The notes: generated by a model from the letters alone, not told the origin. Positions 56,292 through 64,000 are shown, numbered from the stretch's first letter. The stretch: DNA of 64,000 bases from Klenkia taihuensis (GCF_900112525.1 NZ_FOMD01000006.1:88999-152998), one strand, 5' to 3'. A program made the numbers and translations.

Positions 56292-57161
56292 TCACGGACC
56301 GCCGATGGCGGCCAGCTCGTCGAGCTCGTCGGGGCCCAGCACCCGCGCGGCGGCCTCGAGGTTCTCCTCCAGGTGCGCCACCGACGACGTGCCGGGGATG
56401 AGCAGCACGTTGGGGGAGCGGGCCAGCAACCAGGCCAGCGCCACCTGCATCGGGGTGGTCCCCAGCCGGGACGCCACCGACTCCAGCGCTCGCGACTGCA
56501 GCGGCGTGAACCCGCCCAGCGGGAAGAAGGGCACGTAGGCGATGCCCTCGCGGGCCAGCGCGTCGACCATCGCGTCGTCGTCGCGGTGCACCAGGTTGTA
56601 GTGGTTCTGCACGCACACCACCGGGGCGATCGAGCGGGCCTCGGCCAGCATCGACGTGGTCACGTTGCTGACCCCGATGTGCTGCACCAGGCCCTCGGCC
56701 TGCAGCGCGGCGAGGGTCTCCATCGGCTCGGCCACCGAGCGCTCGACCGGCTCGGCGAAGCCCGGCATGCGCAGGTTGACCACGTGCAGGGAGTCCAGGC
56801 CCAGGTGGTCGAGGTTGTCGTGCACCGCCTGGCGCAGCTCGTCGGCACCCAGCGCCTCGGGCCACTCGCCCTCCGGGGTGCGGCGGGCGCCGATCTTGGT
56901 CACCAGGGTGAGCTGCTCGGGGTAGGGGTGCAGCGCCTCGCGGATGACCTCGTTGGTCACGTGCGGCCCGTAGTAGTCGCTGGTGTCGATGTGGTCGACG
57001 CCCAGCTCCACCGCCCGCCGCAGCACGGCGACCGCGGCGTCCCGGTCGGCCGGCGGACCCATCACGTGCGGACCGGCCAGCTGCATGGCGCCGTAGCCCA
57101 TCCGCTGCACGGTGCGGTCGCCGAGCCGGTACTGCCCGGCGTGGTCTGCCCTCGTCGTCAT
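56292..57161 (-). CDS. aldo/keto reductase family oxidoreductase
   Basis: A 289-residue TIM-barrel reductase: RMGYGAMQLAGPHVMGPPAD near the N-terminus, GVDHIDTSDYYGPHVTNEVI with the catalytic Asp and Tyr (about residues 53-72), LVTKIGARR with the Lys, and the C-terminal NADP site IPGTSSVAHLEENLEAA. The usual catalytic His is replaced: the strand reads LHVVNLRMPG. A related actinobacterial subgroup shares this. The substrate is unknown. Its stop is six bases from the convergent MBL gene. Confidence 0.9.
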   Translation of the reverse strand: MTTRADHAGQYRLGDRTVQRMGYGAMQLAGPHVMGPPADRDAAVAVLRRAVELGVDHIDTSDYYGPHVTNEVIREALHPYPEQLTLVTKIGARRTPEGEWPEALGADELRQAVHDNLDHLGLDSLHVVNLRMPGFAEPVERSVAEPMETLAALQAEGLVQHIGVSNVTTSMLAEARSIAPVVCVQNHYNLVHRDDDAMVDALAREGIAYVPFFPLGGFTPLQSRALESVASRLGTTPMQVALAWLLARSPNVLLIPGTSSVAHLEENLEAAARVLGPDELDELAAIGGP

Positions 57162-57188
57162 GCCCCCCGGTCTACCCCCGGAGGGCGC

Positions 57189-58406
57189 TCAGCGCGCGGT
57201 GACGCAGGCGGTCTCGCGCTCCCACGCCTCGACGTCGGCGACGACCGGGTCGGGGGAGGCCGCGTCGGCCCGCTCGGTGCGGACGGCGACCGCGCACAGC
57301 GCCGCCCCGACCAGCGCCAGCACCCCGCCCACCCAGATCGGCGCGGTGTAGCCCTGCCCGGCGGTGAGCACCGCGGCGCCCAGCGCGGCACCCAGGGCGT
57401 TGGCCACGTTGAAGGCGCCCTGGTTGGCCGCCGACACCATCGACCCGCCGCGCACCCGGGCCGCCTCGATCACCTTGTTCTGCACCACCGGCCCGGCGGC
57501 GAAGGACACCGCCCCGAACAGCACCAGCAGGACGACGGCGGCCACGGGCGTGCGGGCGGTCAGCGCGAAGGCGCCCAGCAGCAGCGCGCTCAGCACCAGG
57601 CTGCCCAGCACGGCGCGCAGCCCGAACCGGTCGCCGAAGCGGCCACCGGCCAGCATGCCGACGGTCGTGCCGATGCCGAACAGGGCCAGCACGGGGGTCA
57701 CCCAGGCCTCGGGCAGGCCGCCGAGCTCGGTGAGGATGGGGGAGACGTAGGAGTAGACGGCGAACAGCGCGGCGAAGCCGACCATCGTCACGCCGAGCAC
57801 CATCCAGACCTGCCGGCGGCGGAAGGCCCGCAGCTCGCTGCGCAGGTCGGTCGCCTCGTTGGCCAGTGCCGGCATCCAGGCCAGCAGGCCGGCGACGGTG
57901 ACCAGCCCGATCGCCGCGCAGGCTGCGGGCACCAGCCGCCAGCTGGCCTGCTGGGCGACGAAGGTGCCCAGCGGGACGCCGACGACGTTGGCCACGGTGA
58001 GCCCGGCGAACATCAGCGAGATGGCCTGGGTGGCCTTTTCCCTGGGCACCAGTCGACGGGCGGCCACCGCCCCGACGCCGAAGAAGGAGCCGTGCGCGAG
58101 CGCGGTGATCACCCGGGCGACGACGAGCGTGCCGTAGCTGGGGGCCAGCGCGGAGAGCAGGTTGCCGACGACGAAGACGGCCATCAGCGCGACGAGCGTC
58201 TGCTTCGGGGTGAAGCGGACGCCCAGGGCGGTGAGGGTGGGGGCGCCGATGACCACGCCCACCGCGTAGGCGCTGATCAGCAGGCCGACGGCGGAGACCG
58301 ACACGTCCAGGCCGTCGGCGATCTGGGGCAGCATGCCCATGACGACGAACTCCGTCGTGCCGATGCCGAAGGCACCGATGGACAGGGCGAGCAGGGCGCG
58401 GGGCAC
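57189..58406 (-). CDS. MFS transporter, DHA1 (AraJ/sugar-efflux-like) family
   Basis: A 405-residue 12-helix exporter: IGAFGIGTTEFVVMGMLPQI (about residues 10-29), GVVIGAPTLTALGVRFTPKQ, AHGSFFGVGAVAARRLVP and GNRFGLRA-like GGRFGDRFGLRAVLG motifs typical of AraJ/PbuE/YdhP-type efflux pumps. The substrate is unknown. The GTG at 58406 is chosen since GAGGA lies five bases before it; a GTG at 58418 is possible. It ends 27 bases before the aldo/keto reductase start. Confidence 0.88.
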   Translation of the reverse strand: MPRALLALSIGAFGIGTTEFVVMGMLPQIADGLDVSVSAVGLLISAYAVGVVIGAPTLTALGVRFTPKQTLVALMAVFVVGNLLSALAPSYGTLVVARVITALAHGSFFGVGAVAARRLVPREKATQAISLMFAGLTVANVVGVPLGTFVAQQASWRLVPAACAAIGLVTVAGLLAWMPALANEATDLRSELRAFRRRQVWMVLGVTMVGFAALFAVYSYVSPILTELGGLPEAWVTPVLALFGIGTTVGMLAGGRFGDRFGLRAVLGSLVLSALLLGAFALTARTPVAAVVLLVLFGAVSFAAGPVVQNKVIEAARVRGGSMVSAANQGAFNVANALGAALGAAVLTAGQGYTAPIWVGGVLALVGAALCAVAVRTERADAASPDPVVADVEAWERETACVTAR

Positions 58407-58825
58407 AGCAGTCCTCACAGGGCGCGGGGTGGGCAGGACGTCTCCTGGGGCCACGGGTCCCCAGAGGCAAGGCCGGATCGCGTCCCGGCCATCCACGATC
58501 CCCGATGACACCGGTCACGTCGTCACCGACTCGGTCGCGGAGCCGCCCGCGAGCGGCTGAACCGGACGGTGACGGAACCCGATGAACACGCCGCATCGCG
58601 AGCCCTGTCGGTGCGTCGGGGTTTCGTCACGGCTCGTGATGTTCGTTGCCATCGCTCGGCACTGTGCACGCACGACGTCACGGAGGGTCGCGGATTGGCA
58701 GATGTAGTGGTGACCTACCTCACGAAACCGCAGTGATCCCGGTCCCGATCTGGTCACGGCCAGGTCACGGCATGTTTAAGTGGGTCCCGCCCTCCTCCCG
58801 AGACCCACTGACGAAAGCCAGGTGC
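58407..58825. other. 419-base intergenic region with repeated GTCAC elements
   Basis: This non-coding stretch separates the MFS exporter and the M23 peptidase. It has no convincing ORF, tRNA or riboswitch. The word GTCAC recurs: about 58514, 58522, 58626, 58676, 58753 and 58764. The most regular pair is GTCAC-N6-GTCAC at 58753-58768. The long leader and conserved-looking repeats suggest complex control of the peptidase gene. Confidence 0.6.
58753..58768 (+). promoter_or_regulatory. MtrA-like direct repeat GTCAC-N6-GTCAC
   Basis: GTCACGGCCAGGTCAC is a tandem pair of GTCAC with an 11-base period. Actinobacterial MtrA sites are direct repeats of this general GTNAC-N6-GTNAC kind and control cell-wall peptidase genes. 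It lies 57 bases before the M23 peptidase start, just upstream of a TTTAAGTG stretch that could be a -10 element. Confidence 0.45.
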
Positions 58826-59962
58826 ATGAACCCGCAACACCCGGAAGACCTCCTGGCCACGGGCGGGGATCGGCAGGTCGGCACGGTGGTGTCGGACGAT
58901 GTCCGCAACCCCTCCACCGGCGAGTGGAACGCCATCATCGGCGTCTGGTCCGACGAGTTCGCGTCCGACCCCGTCGTCGTGCGGGGCCCGGCCACCGAGG
59001 CCGCCCTCCGCGCCGTCGCCGCCCACGGTCTGGTCGACCACGTCACCGGCGACGCCGACGACACCCGGCCCGTCCCGCACGCGCAGGCCGCCGACGGCGA
59101 CGTCGTGCTGGCCGACGAGCCGCGCGAGGACGTCGAGGTGTCCGCCGCCGAGATCATCGCCGCCATCGCCGAGGGCCGCGTGCCCCGCGGGCGGCACCGC
59201 CAGGTCAAGCCCACCCGCACCCGGTCGCTCGCCGGCCCGGCGCGGATGCGCAAGCCCACCCTCTACCTCGCCGCCGCGCTGGCCGGCGCGACCGGCGTCG
59301 GGCTGCTGACCACCGGTGGCCCCGAGGCCCAGGCCGACCCCGCGGTCACCGCGGCGCAGGCCTCGGCCGCGCAGGCAACCAGCGTCGCCGACGCGCTGGG
59401 TCTGCAGACCCCCGACCCGGCCGTCGTGGAGAGCGACGCGGTGTCCCAGCTGCAGCAGATGGCCGCCAGCCGCGCGCAGCGCGAGGACGCCCAGGCCGCC
59501 GCGCAGGAGACCCAGGCCGCCGCCGACCAGGCCGCGATCGCCGCCGCCGAGGAGGCCGCCCGCCCGCAGGCCGTCCTCCCGGTCGACGGTGCCCGCCTCT
59601 CGAGCACCTTCGGCTACCGCTGGGGCACCCTGCACGCCGGCATCGACCTCGCCGCCCCGATGGGCACGCCGGAGTACGCCGCCATGGACGGCGTGGTCAT
59701 CAAGGCCGGTGCGGCCAGCGGCTTCGGCCTGGCGGTCTACATCCAGCACGAGAACGGCGACGTGACCGTCTACGGCCACATGGAGGAGATCCTCGTCTCC
59801 GAGGGCCAGGCCGTGCAGGCCGGCGACACCATCGCGCTGCTGGGCAACCGCGGCCAGTCCACCGGCCCCCACCTGCACTTCGAGGTGCACGTCGGCGGCA
59901 TCGACGGCGAGAAGGTCGACCCGATCCCCTACATGGCCGAGCGGGGCGTCGTCATCGGCTGA
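58826..59962 (+). CDS. membrane-anchored M23 family metallopeptidase
   Basis: A 378-residue protein. The N-terminal 140 residues are cytoplasmic, with no recognised domain (NAIIGVWSDEFASDP). One helix (residues 146-162) is followed by an Ala/Gln-rich, probably coiled-coil, stalk and a C-terminal M23 lysostaphin-like domain, with His270 and Asp274 in HAGIDL and His349/His351 in PHLHFEVH. M23 enzymes cut peptidoglycan cross-bridges. A cytoplasmic N-domain on an envelope peptidase is unusual. The ATG at 58826 follows CCAGG; the frame is open upstream but lies in the regulatory region. Confidence 0.88.
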   Translation: MNPQHPEDLLATGGDRQVGTVVSDDVRNPSTGEWNAIIGVWSDEFASDPVVVRGPATEAALRAVAAHGLVDHVTGDADDTRPVPHAQAADGDVVLADEPREDVEVSAAEIIAAIAEGRVPRGRHRQVKPTRTRSLAGPARMRKPTLYLAAALAGATGVGLLTTGGPEAQADPAVTAAQASAAQATSVADALGLQTPDPAVVESDAVSQLQQMAASRAQREDAQAAAQETQAAADQAAIAAAEEAARPQAVLPVDGARLSSTFGYRWGTLHAGIDLAAPMGTPEYAAMDGVVIKAGAASGFGLAVYIQHENGDVTVYGHMEEILVSEGQAVQAGDTIALLGNRGQSTGPHLHFEVHVGGIDGEKVDPIPYMAERGVVIG

Positions 59963-59997
59963 CGCCCTCCGGCGGCCCGGTGGGGCACACTCCTTGC

Positions 59998-60030
59998 ATG
60001 CACGACGACGCATGCGAGGTGACGGGCTGA
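59998..60030 (+). CDS. 10-codon upstream ORF (MHDDACEVTG) before the CDF gene
   Basis: A tiny ORF whose TGA overlaps the ATG of the CDF exporter (TGATG). CACACT lies six bases before its ATG, resembling a leaderless -10. The peptide MHDDACEVTG looks like the start of actinobacterial ArsR-type metal sensors, which often precede CDF exporters; it may be a relic or a regulatory mini-ORF. It is short enough that chance is possible. Confidence 0.35.
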   Translation: MHDDACEVTG

Positions 60031-60959
60031 TGGGCCACGACCACGCGCACGCCCACGTCCCGCCCGGCGGCACCGCCTCGGCCGGGTACCGCCGGCGGCT
60101 GGGGCTGGTCCTCGGCATCACCGCCACCGTGCTCGTCGTGCAGGCGGTGGGCGCCGTGCTGTCCGGGTCGCTGGCCCTGCTGGCCGACGCCGCGCACATG
60201 GCCACCGACACCCTGGGCATCGCGCTGGCCCTGGGCGCGGTCACCCTCGCCCAGCGCCCGGCGTCGGGCCGGCGCACCTTCGGCTGGCAGCGCGTCGAGG
60301 TGCTCGCCGCGGTCGGCAACGGGCTGCTGCTGGTCGGCGTGGGCGCCTACGTGGTCGTCGAGGCGGTCCGCCGGGTCGGTGACCCGCCCGAGATCCGCTC
60401 CGGGCTGATGCTGTCGGTCGCGGTCCTCGGCCTGGTGGCCAACCTGGTCTCGCTGGCCCTGCTGCGCCGCGGCCAGGGCGAGTCGCTGAACATGCGCGGG
60501 GCCTACCTCGAGGTGCTCGGCGACGCGCTGGGCTCGGTCGCGGTCATCGTCGCCGCGGTGGTCATCGCGACCACCGGCTGGACCGGCGCCGACGTCGTCG
60601 CCTCGTTCGTGGTGGGCGCGCTGGTGCTGCCGCGCGCCTGGTCGTTGCTGCGCGACGCCCTGGACGTGCTGCTGGAGGCCGCACCCCGCGGCGTCGACCT
60701 GGCCGATGTCCGCGCGCACATCCTCGGGGTGGACGGCGTCCTGGCGGTGCACGACCTGCACGCCTGGACCATCACCTCGGGGCTGCCCGTCCTGTCGGCG
60801 CACGTGGTGGTGGCCGAGGACGCGCTCGCCGACGGCCACGGCGGCCGGGTGCTCGACGCCCTGTGCGCCTGCCTGGGCGGCCACTTCGACGTCGAGCACT
60901 GCACGTTCCAGCTCGAGTCGGCCTCGCACCGGGCGCACGAGGCACCGGTCCACGACTGA
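60030..60959 (+). CDS. cation diffusion facilitator (CDF) metal exporter
   Basis: A 309-residue CDF protein with six helices. The N-terminus is His-rich (GHDHAHAHV). The transmembrane metal site has LADAAHMATDTLG with His56 and Asp60, and LEVLGDALGSVAVIVAAVV later; the cytoplasmic C-terminal domain has VLAVHDLHAWTITSGLPVLS. This is the ZitB/CzcD-like zinc (or cobalt/cadmium) exporter class. The ATG overlaps the stop of a 10-codon ORF, so it is translated by reinitiation or from its own start. Confidence 0.93.
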   Translation: MGHDHAHAHVPPGGTASAGYRRRLGLVLGITATVLVVQAVGAVLSGSLALLADAAHMATDTLGIALALGAVTLAQRPASGRRTFGWQRVEVLAAVGNGLLLVGVGAYVVVEAVRRVGDPPEIRSGLMLSVAVLGLVANLVSLALLRRGQGESLNMRGAYLEVLGDALGSVAVIVAAVVIATTGWTGADVVASFVVGALVLPRAWSLLRDALDVLLEAAPRGVDLADVRAHILGVDGVLAVHDLHAWTITSGLPVLSAHVVVAEDALADGHGGRVLDALCACLGGHFDVEHCTFQLESASHRAHEAPVHD

Positions 60960-60975
60960 GGTGCACCATGGGGGA

Positions 60976-61932
60976 GTGCACGACCACTCCGACATGTGGA
61001 TGCCCACCGACCCGCCGACGTGGGCGCGGCTGTTCACCCCGCACCTCGACGGCTGGTCCTGGGTCGCCTACCTGACCGTCGCCGCCCTCGTCGCCTACCT
61101 GGTCGGCCTGGCCCGGCTGCGCCGCGCGGGGGTGCGCTGGCCGTGGTGGCGGACGCTGTCCTTCGTCACCGGCGCGGTGTCGCTGTTCGCGGTCACCGGC
61201 ACCGAGCTGCACGGCTACTCGATGGTGCTGTTCAGCGTGCACATGGCCCAGCACATGGTGCTGTCGATGGTGTCGCCGCTGCTGCTGCTGCTCGGCTCCC
61301 CGGTGACCATGGCGCTGCGGACCCTCCCGCGGGGCAGGGGCACCGCCGGCGTCCCGCGTGCGCTGCTCCTGGAGGCGCTGCACAGCCGGTTCGCCCGGTT
61401 CGTCTCCCACCCCGGCTTCACGATCCCGCTGTTCATCGTCAGCCTCTACGGCGTCTACTTCACCCCGGTCTTCGACGACCTCATGGCCGACCCGCTGGGC
61501 CACCAGTTCATGCTGGCGCACTTCCTGGTCACCGGGCTGCTGTTCTTCGGCCCGATCCTGGGCGCCGACCCGTGGCCGCGCACCGTCGGGCACGCCGGCC
61601 GGATGCTCGAGCTGCTCCTGCCCATGCCGTTCCACGCCTTCTTCGGCGTCGCGATCATGATGGCCGGCAGCCTGGTCGTGGAGACCTTCGCCAACCCGCC
61701 GGCGAGCTGGGGCGTGGACCCGCTGGCCGACCAGAACACCGCCGGCGCCATCGCCTGGTCCTTCGGCGAGCTGCCCACGGTGCTGGTGCTGGCCGTCGTG
61801 TTCTTCCAGTGGGCCGGCTCCGAGCAGCGCCGCAACTGCACCCGCGAGCGCACCATCGACCGGGTCGGGGACGCCGAGCTCGACGCCTACAACGCCCGGC
61901 TGCGGGCGATGGCCGCCGGCCGCGGGGCCTGA
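60976..61932 (+). CDS. CtaG-like (Caa3_CtaG) cytochrome c oxidase assembly protein
   Basis: A 318-residue membrane protein of the Caa3-type CtaG family: MWMPTDPPTWARLFTPHLDG near the N-terminus, several helices, LFSVHMAQHMVLSMVSPLLL (about residues 89-108) with conserved His, QFMLAHFLVTGLLFFGPILG, and a hydrophilic C-terminal tail. CtaG helps insert copper into oxidase subunit I. It starts 16 bases after the CDF stop. The start is uncertain: GTG 60961, GTG 60976 and ATG 60994 are in frame. The probable ctaD gene is about 2 kb downstream. Confidence 0.88.
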   Translation: MHDHSDMWMPTDPPTWARLFTPHLDGWSWVAYLTVAALVAYLVGLARLRRAGVRWPWWRTLSFVTGAVSLFAVTGTELHGYSMVLFSVHMAQHMVLSMVSPLLLLLGSPVTMALRTLPRGRGTAGVPRALLLEALHSRFARFVSHPGFTIPLFIVSLYGVYFTPVFDDLMADPLGHQFMLAHFLVTGLLFFGPILGADPWPRTVGHAGRMLELLLPMPFHAFFGVAIMMAGSLVVETFANPPASWGVDPLADQNTAGAIAWSFGELPTVLVLAVVFFQWAGSEQRRNCTRERTIDRVGDAELDAYNARLRAMAAGRGA

Positions 61933-61939
61933 CCGCCCG

Positions 61940-62449
61940 GTGGCGCTCGCGCTGACCCTGATCGCCGACACCCACCTGCCTCGGCGGGCGAAGGACCTGC
62001 CGCCCGAGGTGTGGGCCGCGGTGGAGGCCGCCGACGTCGTGCTGCACGCCGGCGACTGGGTGGACGTCGCCCTGCTCGACGAGCTGGAGCGGCGCGCCCG
62101 GCGGCTGGTCGGGGTGGTCGGCAACAACGACCACGGCGCCCTGCGCGAGCGGCTGCCCGAGGTCGCCCGGGTCGACCTGGACGGCGTCGCCACCGCCGTG
62201 GTGCACGAGACCGGTGCCGCGACCGGCCGGGAGGCCCGGTGCGCGGCGGCCTACCCGGACGCCGACCTGCTGGTCTTCGGGCACAGCCACATCCCGTGGG
62301 ACTCCGTCGCCCCCGGCGGGCTGCGGCTGCTCAACCCGGGCTCGCCGACCGACCGGCGGCGCCAGCCGCACTGCACCTACCTCACCGCGGTCGCCGACGC
62401 CGGTCGGCTGCGCGACGTGGTGCTGCACCGGCTGCCGCCCCGCCGGTGA
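61940..62449 (+). CDS. YfcE/MJ0936-type metallophosphoesterase
   Basis: A 169-residue calcineurin-like phosphoesterase: LTLIADTHLPRRAKDLP (Asp and His ligands), VVLHAGDWVDV, VVGNNDHGALRERLPEVARV, then VFGHSHIPWDSVAPGGLRLL and NPGSPTDRRRQP. The family hydrolyses phosphodiesters, substrate unknown. The GTG starts seven bases after the CtaG stop, and the stop overlaps the next gene start (GTGA), so these three genes look like one unit. Confidence 0.92.
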   Translation: MALALTLIADTHLPRRAKDLPPEVWAAVEAADVVLHAGDWVDVALLDELERRARRLVGVVGNNDHGALRERLPEVARVDLDGVATAVVHETGAATGREARCAAAYPDADLLVFGHSHIPWDSVAPGGLRLLNPGSPTDRRRQPHCTYLTAVADAGRLRDVVLHRLPPRR

Positions 62450-63291
62450 GGCCACCCCTCCCGCCGGCCGCCGTCGCCCTGCTGGCCTGCCCGGTCTGCG
62501 GCGGCGGGCTCACCGCCGACGACGCCGGCGTGCGCTGCCCGGCCGGGCACGCCTTCGACCGCGCCCGGCAGGGCCACCTGACCCTGCTGCCCCCCGGTGG
62601 CAGCCCGCACGCCGGCGACTCCGCGGCGATGGTCGCCGACCGGGTCGACCTCCTGGCCGCCGGCCACTACGCCGGCGTGACCGCGGCGCTGGCCGGCGCC
62701 GTCCTGGCGGACGGGGAGCCGGGCAGCGTGCTGGACCTGGGCGGCGGCACCGGGGCGCACCTGGCCGGGGTGCTGGACGCCGCGCCCGGCGCGGTGGGGG
62801 TCTGCCTGGACGTCTCCCGGTACGCCGCGCGGCGCGCGGCCCGCGCGCACCCGCGTGCCATCGCGGTCGTCGCCGACACCTGGGCCGGCCTCCCGGTGCG
62901 CGACGGCGCCGTCGACCGGGTGCTGGTCGTCTTCGCGCCCCGCAACGGTGCCGAGACCGCCCGGGTCCTCGCGCCCGCCGGGCGCCTGGTGGTGGTGACC
63001 CCGGCGGCCGACCACCTGGCCGAGCTGGTCGGCCCGCTCGGCCTGCTGTCGGTCGACCCGGCCAAGGCCGAGCGGTTGGCCGGCTCGCTGGGCCCGCACC
63101 TCGAGCGGGTCGCCGTGCGCACCCACCGGGAGCGGCTCGTGCTCGACCGGGGCGCGGTGCGGGTGCTGGTGGGGATGGGGCCGCACGCCCGGCACCTGAC
63201 GGGCGAGGAGCTCGAGGTGCGGCTGGCGGCGCTCCCGGACCCGGTGACGGTGACGGTCGCGGTCGACGTCACCACGCACCGGCGGGCCTGA
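62446..63291 (+). CDS. RlmA-like 23S rRNA (guanine-N1) methyltransferase
   Basis: A 281-residue methyltransferase. The zinc finger ligands are Cys15, Cys18, Cys31 and His35 (CPVCGGGL, CPAGHAFDRARQGHLTLL). The SAM fold has VLDLGGGTGAHLAGVLDAAP and VLVVFAPRNGAETARVLAP. RlmA methylates G745 or G748 of 23S rRNA; actinobacterial members include TlrB-type resistance enzymes. The GTG start overlaps the phosphoesterase stop. Confidence 0.9.
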   Translation: MRPPLPPAAVALLACPVCGGGLTADDAGVRCPAGHAFDRARQGHLTLLPPGGSPHAGDSAAMVADRVDLLAAGHYAGVTAALAGAVLADGEPGSVLDLGGGTGAHLAGVLDAAPGAVGVCLDVSRYAARRAARAHPRAIAVVADTWAGLPVRDGAVDRVLVVFAPRNGAETARVLAPAGRLVVVTPAADHLAELVGPLGLLSVDPAKAERLAGSLGPHLERVAVRTHRERLVLDRGAVRVLVGMGPHARHLTGEELEVRLAALPDPVTVTVAVDVTTHRRA

Positions 63292-63302
63292 GCGCAGACG
63301 CG

Positions 63303-63337
63303 GACGGGGGCCCGGCCTGTGGGACCGGGCCCCCGTC
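63303..63337. terminator. bidirectional terminator between rlmA-like and glsB-like genes
   Basis: A 13-bp perfect stem (GACGGGGGCCCGG at 63303-63315, CCGGGCCCCCGTC at 63325-63337) with a 9-base loop lies between two convergent stops, serving both genes. Confidence 0.85.
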
Positions 63338-63373
63338 GGAGGTCCTGCGGAGCGCGGCGTGCCGCGCTCGGGG

Positions 63374-63643
63374 TCAGCGCCGGACGCTCTTGCGGCCGCT
63401 GACCGCCACGTAGATGCCGAGCACGATGATCGCGCCCACGATCGAGCCGATCCAGCCGGCGGTGCCGAGCTCGAAGCCGTTGCCGCTGATGAGGGAGCCG
63501 AGCAGGTTGCCGACCAGCGAGCCGATGATGCCGAGCACGATCGTGGCGACCACGGACATGTTCTGCTTGCCGGGGATGACGGCGCGGGCGATGAAGCCGG
63601 CGACGGCGCCGATCACGAGAAGGACGATGATGTTCCAGAGCAC
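63374..63643 (-). CDS. GlsB/YeaQ/YmgE family stress-response membrane protein
   Basis: An 89-residue protein with three helices: VLWNIIVLLVIGAVAGFIAR, then PGKQNMSVVATIVLGIIGSL and a Gly-rich third helix. The transglycosylase-associated family is stress-inducible in many bacteria; its function is not established. GTG 63643 is chosen since GGGAGG lies five bases upstream; the longer reading from 63730 has no better site. It is divergent from the probable ctaD gene, 263 bases away, a region in which I see no other gene. Confidence 0.88.
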   Translation of the reverse strand: MLWNIIVLLVIGAVAGFIARAVIPGKQNMSVVATIVLGIIGSLVGNLLGSLISGNGFELGTAGWIGSIVGAIIVLGIYVAVSGRKSVRR

Positions 63644-63893
63644 GGGGACCTCCCATAGGTGACGGCGGATGCCGTCGGCGCCGGTCTCTCCAACGCGGCT
63701 GATCATGTGTCCCGTCAGCGGGCTCCCCAAACAGGACGACGGTCACGACCTGGTCTCGGAACCGGCGTGGTCATCCGCGGGGGTGACGCGTCCGTGCAGG
63801 TCAGGACGGTGATCGCGGGGGAGGGGCACGGGTCCGGAGAACACCGGTGCAGATCCGTCCCCGGACTGCCCGACCGCAGCCGTGCACACCGTC

Positions 63894-63899
63894 TAAGCT
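63894..63899 (+). promoter_or_regulatory. -10 element (TAAGCT) of the edge gene
   Basis: TAAGCT is followed by seven bases and the GTG at 63907, the leaderless spacing seen for several genes here. Confidence 0.5.
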
Positions 63900-63906
63900 C
63901 CGCTGC

Positions 63907-64000
63907 GTGACGATCGCTCCTGCCCCGATCGTGAGCCGTCCTTCTCCGGTTCACGTGGCCGAGAAGGGTTCGCGGCTGTCGATGCTGCTGCGGACCACCG
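63907..64000 (+). CDS. ctaD: probable cytochrome c oxidase subunit I (CtaD), N-terminal fragment
   Basis: Only 31 complete codons are in the window: a Pro/Ser-rich start, then HVAEKGSRLSMLLRTT. Actinobacterial CtaD proteins begin with a similar hydrophilic lead ending in KGS...TTD just before the first helix, so CtaD is the best guess. The CtaG-like gene 2 kb upstream agrees with it. The right edge cuts the gene, so this is inference. Confidence 0.55.
   Translation, partial: MTIAPAPIVSRPSPVHVAEKGSRLSMLLRTT

Noticed and set aside
58407..58825. A c-di-AMP (ydaO-type) riboswitch before the M23 peptidase gene
   Set aside because: Such riboswitches often precede wall hydrolases in actinobacteria, but I could not find the conserved GGGGA and GGGGUGAAUC-like segments; only GTCAC repeats are evident.
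63644..63720. A SigB/SigF-type stress promoter (GTTT-N15-GGGACA on the minus strand) for the GlsB-like gene
   Set aside because: The -10 part matches the expected GGGTAT at only three of six positions.

Overview
The window is very GC-rich (roughly three quarters G+C), densely packed, rich in GTG starts and 4-base ATGA/GTGA gene overlaps, and carries F420-type oxidoreductases, a LigD-type primase-polymerase and many apparently leaderless starts (TANNNT 6-7 bases before the start codon). This points to an actinobacterium. The gene content looks most like a soil or stone-dwelling member of the Geodermatophilaceae or a relative; that family-level placement is inference. It reads as ordinary chromosome. 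I see no insertion sequence, prophage, CRISPR array, rRNA or tRNA.

Layout. 1-5.3 kb: a minus-strand Mrp-type Na+/H+ antiporter operon (mnhAB fusion, C, D, E, F, G), cut by the left edge inside mnhG. 5.5-14 kb: a GH15 glycosidase, small membrane proteins, a GDPD-like lipoprotein, a PRISE-type reductase, a DUF1353 protein, a secreted lytic transglycosylase with a proline-rich linker, a PPOX flavoprotein and a BtuF-like binding protein. 13.7-20.9 kb: a complete sugar uptake locus of galactofuranose (YtfQRT-YjfF) type, with a divergent aldose 1-epimerase, a LacI regulator and two matched LacI-type operators. 20.9-33.8 kb: miscellaneous metabolism, including purT, an acyl-CoA dehydrogenase, a siderophore-interacting reductase behind an IdeR/DtxR-like iron box, and an enoyl-CoA hydratase/zinc protease/SIMPL operon. 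34-41.7 kb: a HerA-like ATPase, small DUF proteins, an F420-type reductase, then an overlapping chain of SDR, LigD polymerase and the 5-oxoprolinase genes pxpABC. 41.7-50.6 kb: large-subunit catalase, FUSC transporter, methyltransferase, the dimethyl sulfone monooxygenase gene sfnG behind a Cys-containing leader peptide and hairpin, an ABC-F protein and an aldonolactone oxidase. 50.5-56.3 kb: a shikimate/quinate utilisation locus (QsuB- and QsuD-like enzymes, TetR regulator, MHS-type transporter, MBL-fold hydrolase) with two near-identical operator candidates. 56.3-64 kb: aldo/keto reductase, MFS exporter, M23 peptidase, CDF metal exporter, CtaG-like protein, phosphoesterase, RlmA-like methyltransferase, GlsB-like protein, and the first codons of a probable ctaD at the right edge.

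How genes work together. The sugar locus should import an aldofuranose-type sugar, interconvert its anomers and be repressed by its own LacI protein. The Qsu-type locus should import shikimate, oxidise it to 3-dehydroshikimate and dehydrate that to protocatechuate, under TetR control. PxpABC together form an ATP-dependent 5-oxoprolinase. The sfnG leader suggests control by cysteine or sulfur supply.

No clearly new multi-gene system is visible. The most rewarding leads are regulatory: the sfnG leader and attenuator, the paired operators of the sugar and shikimate loci, the repeated leaderless promoter pattern, a probable CTG start, and a 73-base antisense gene overlap.
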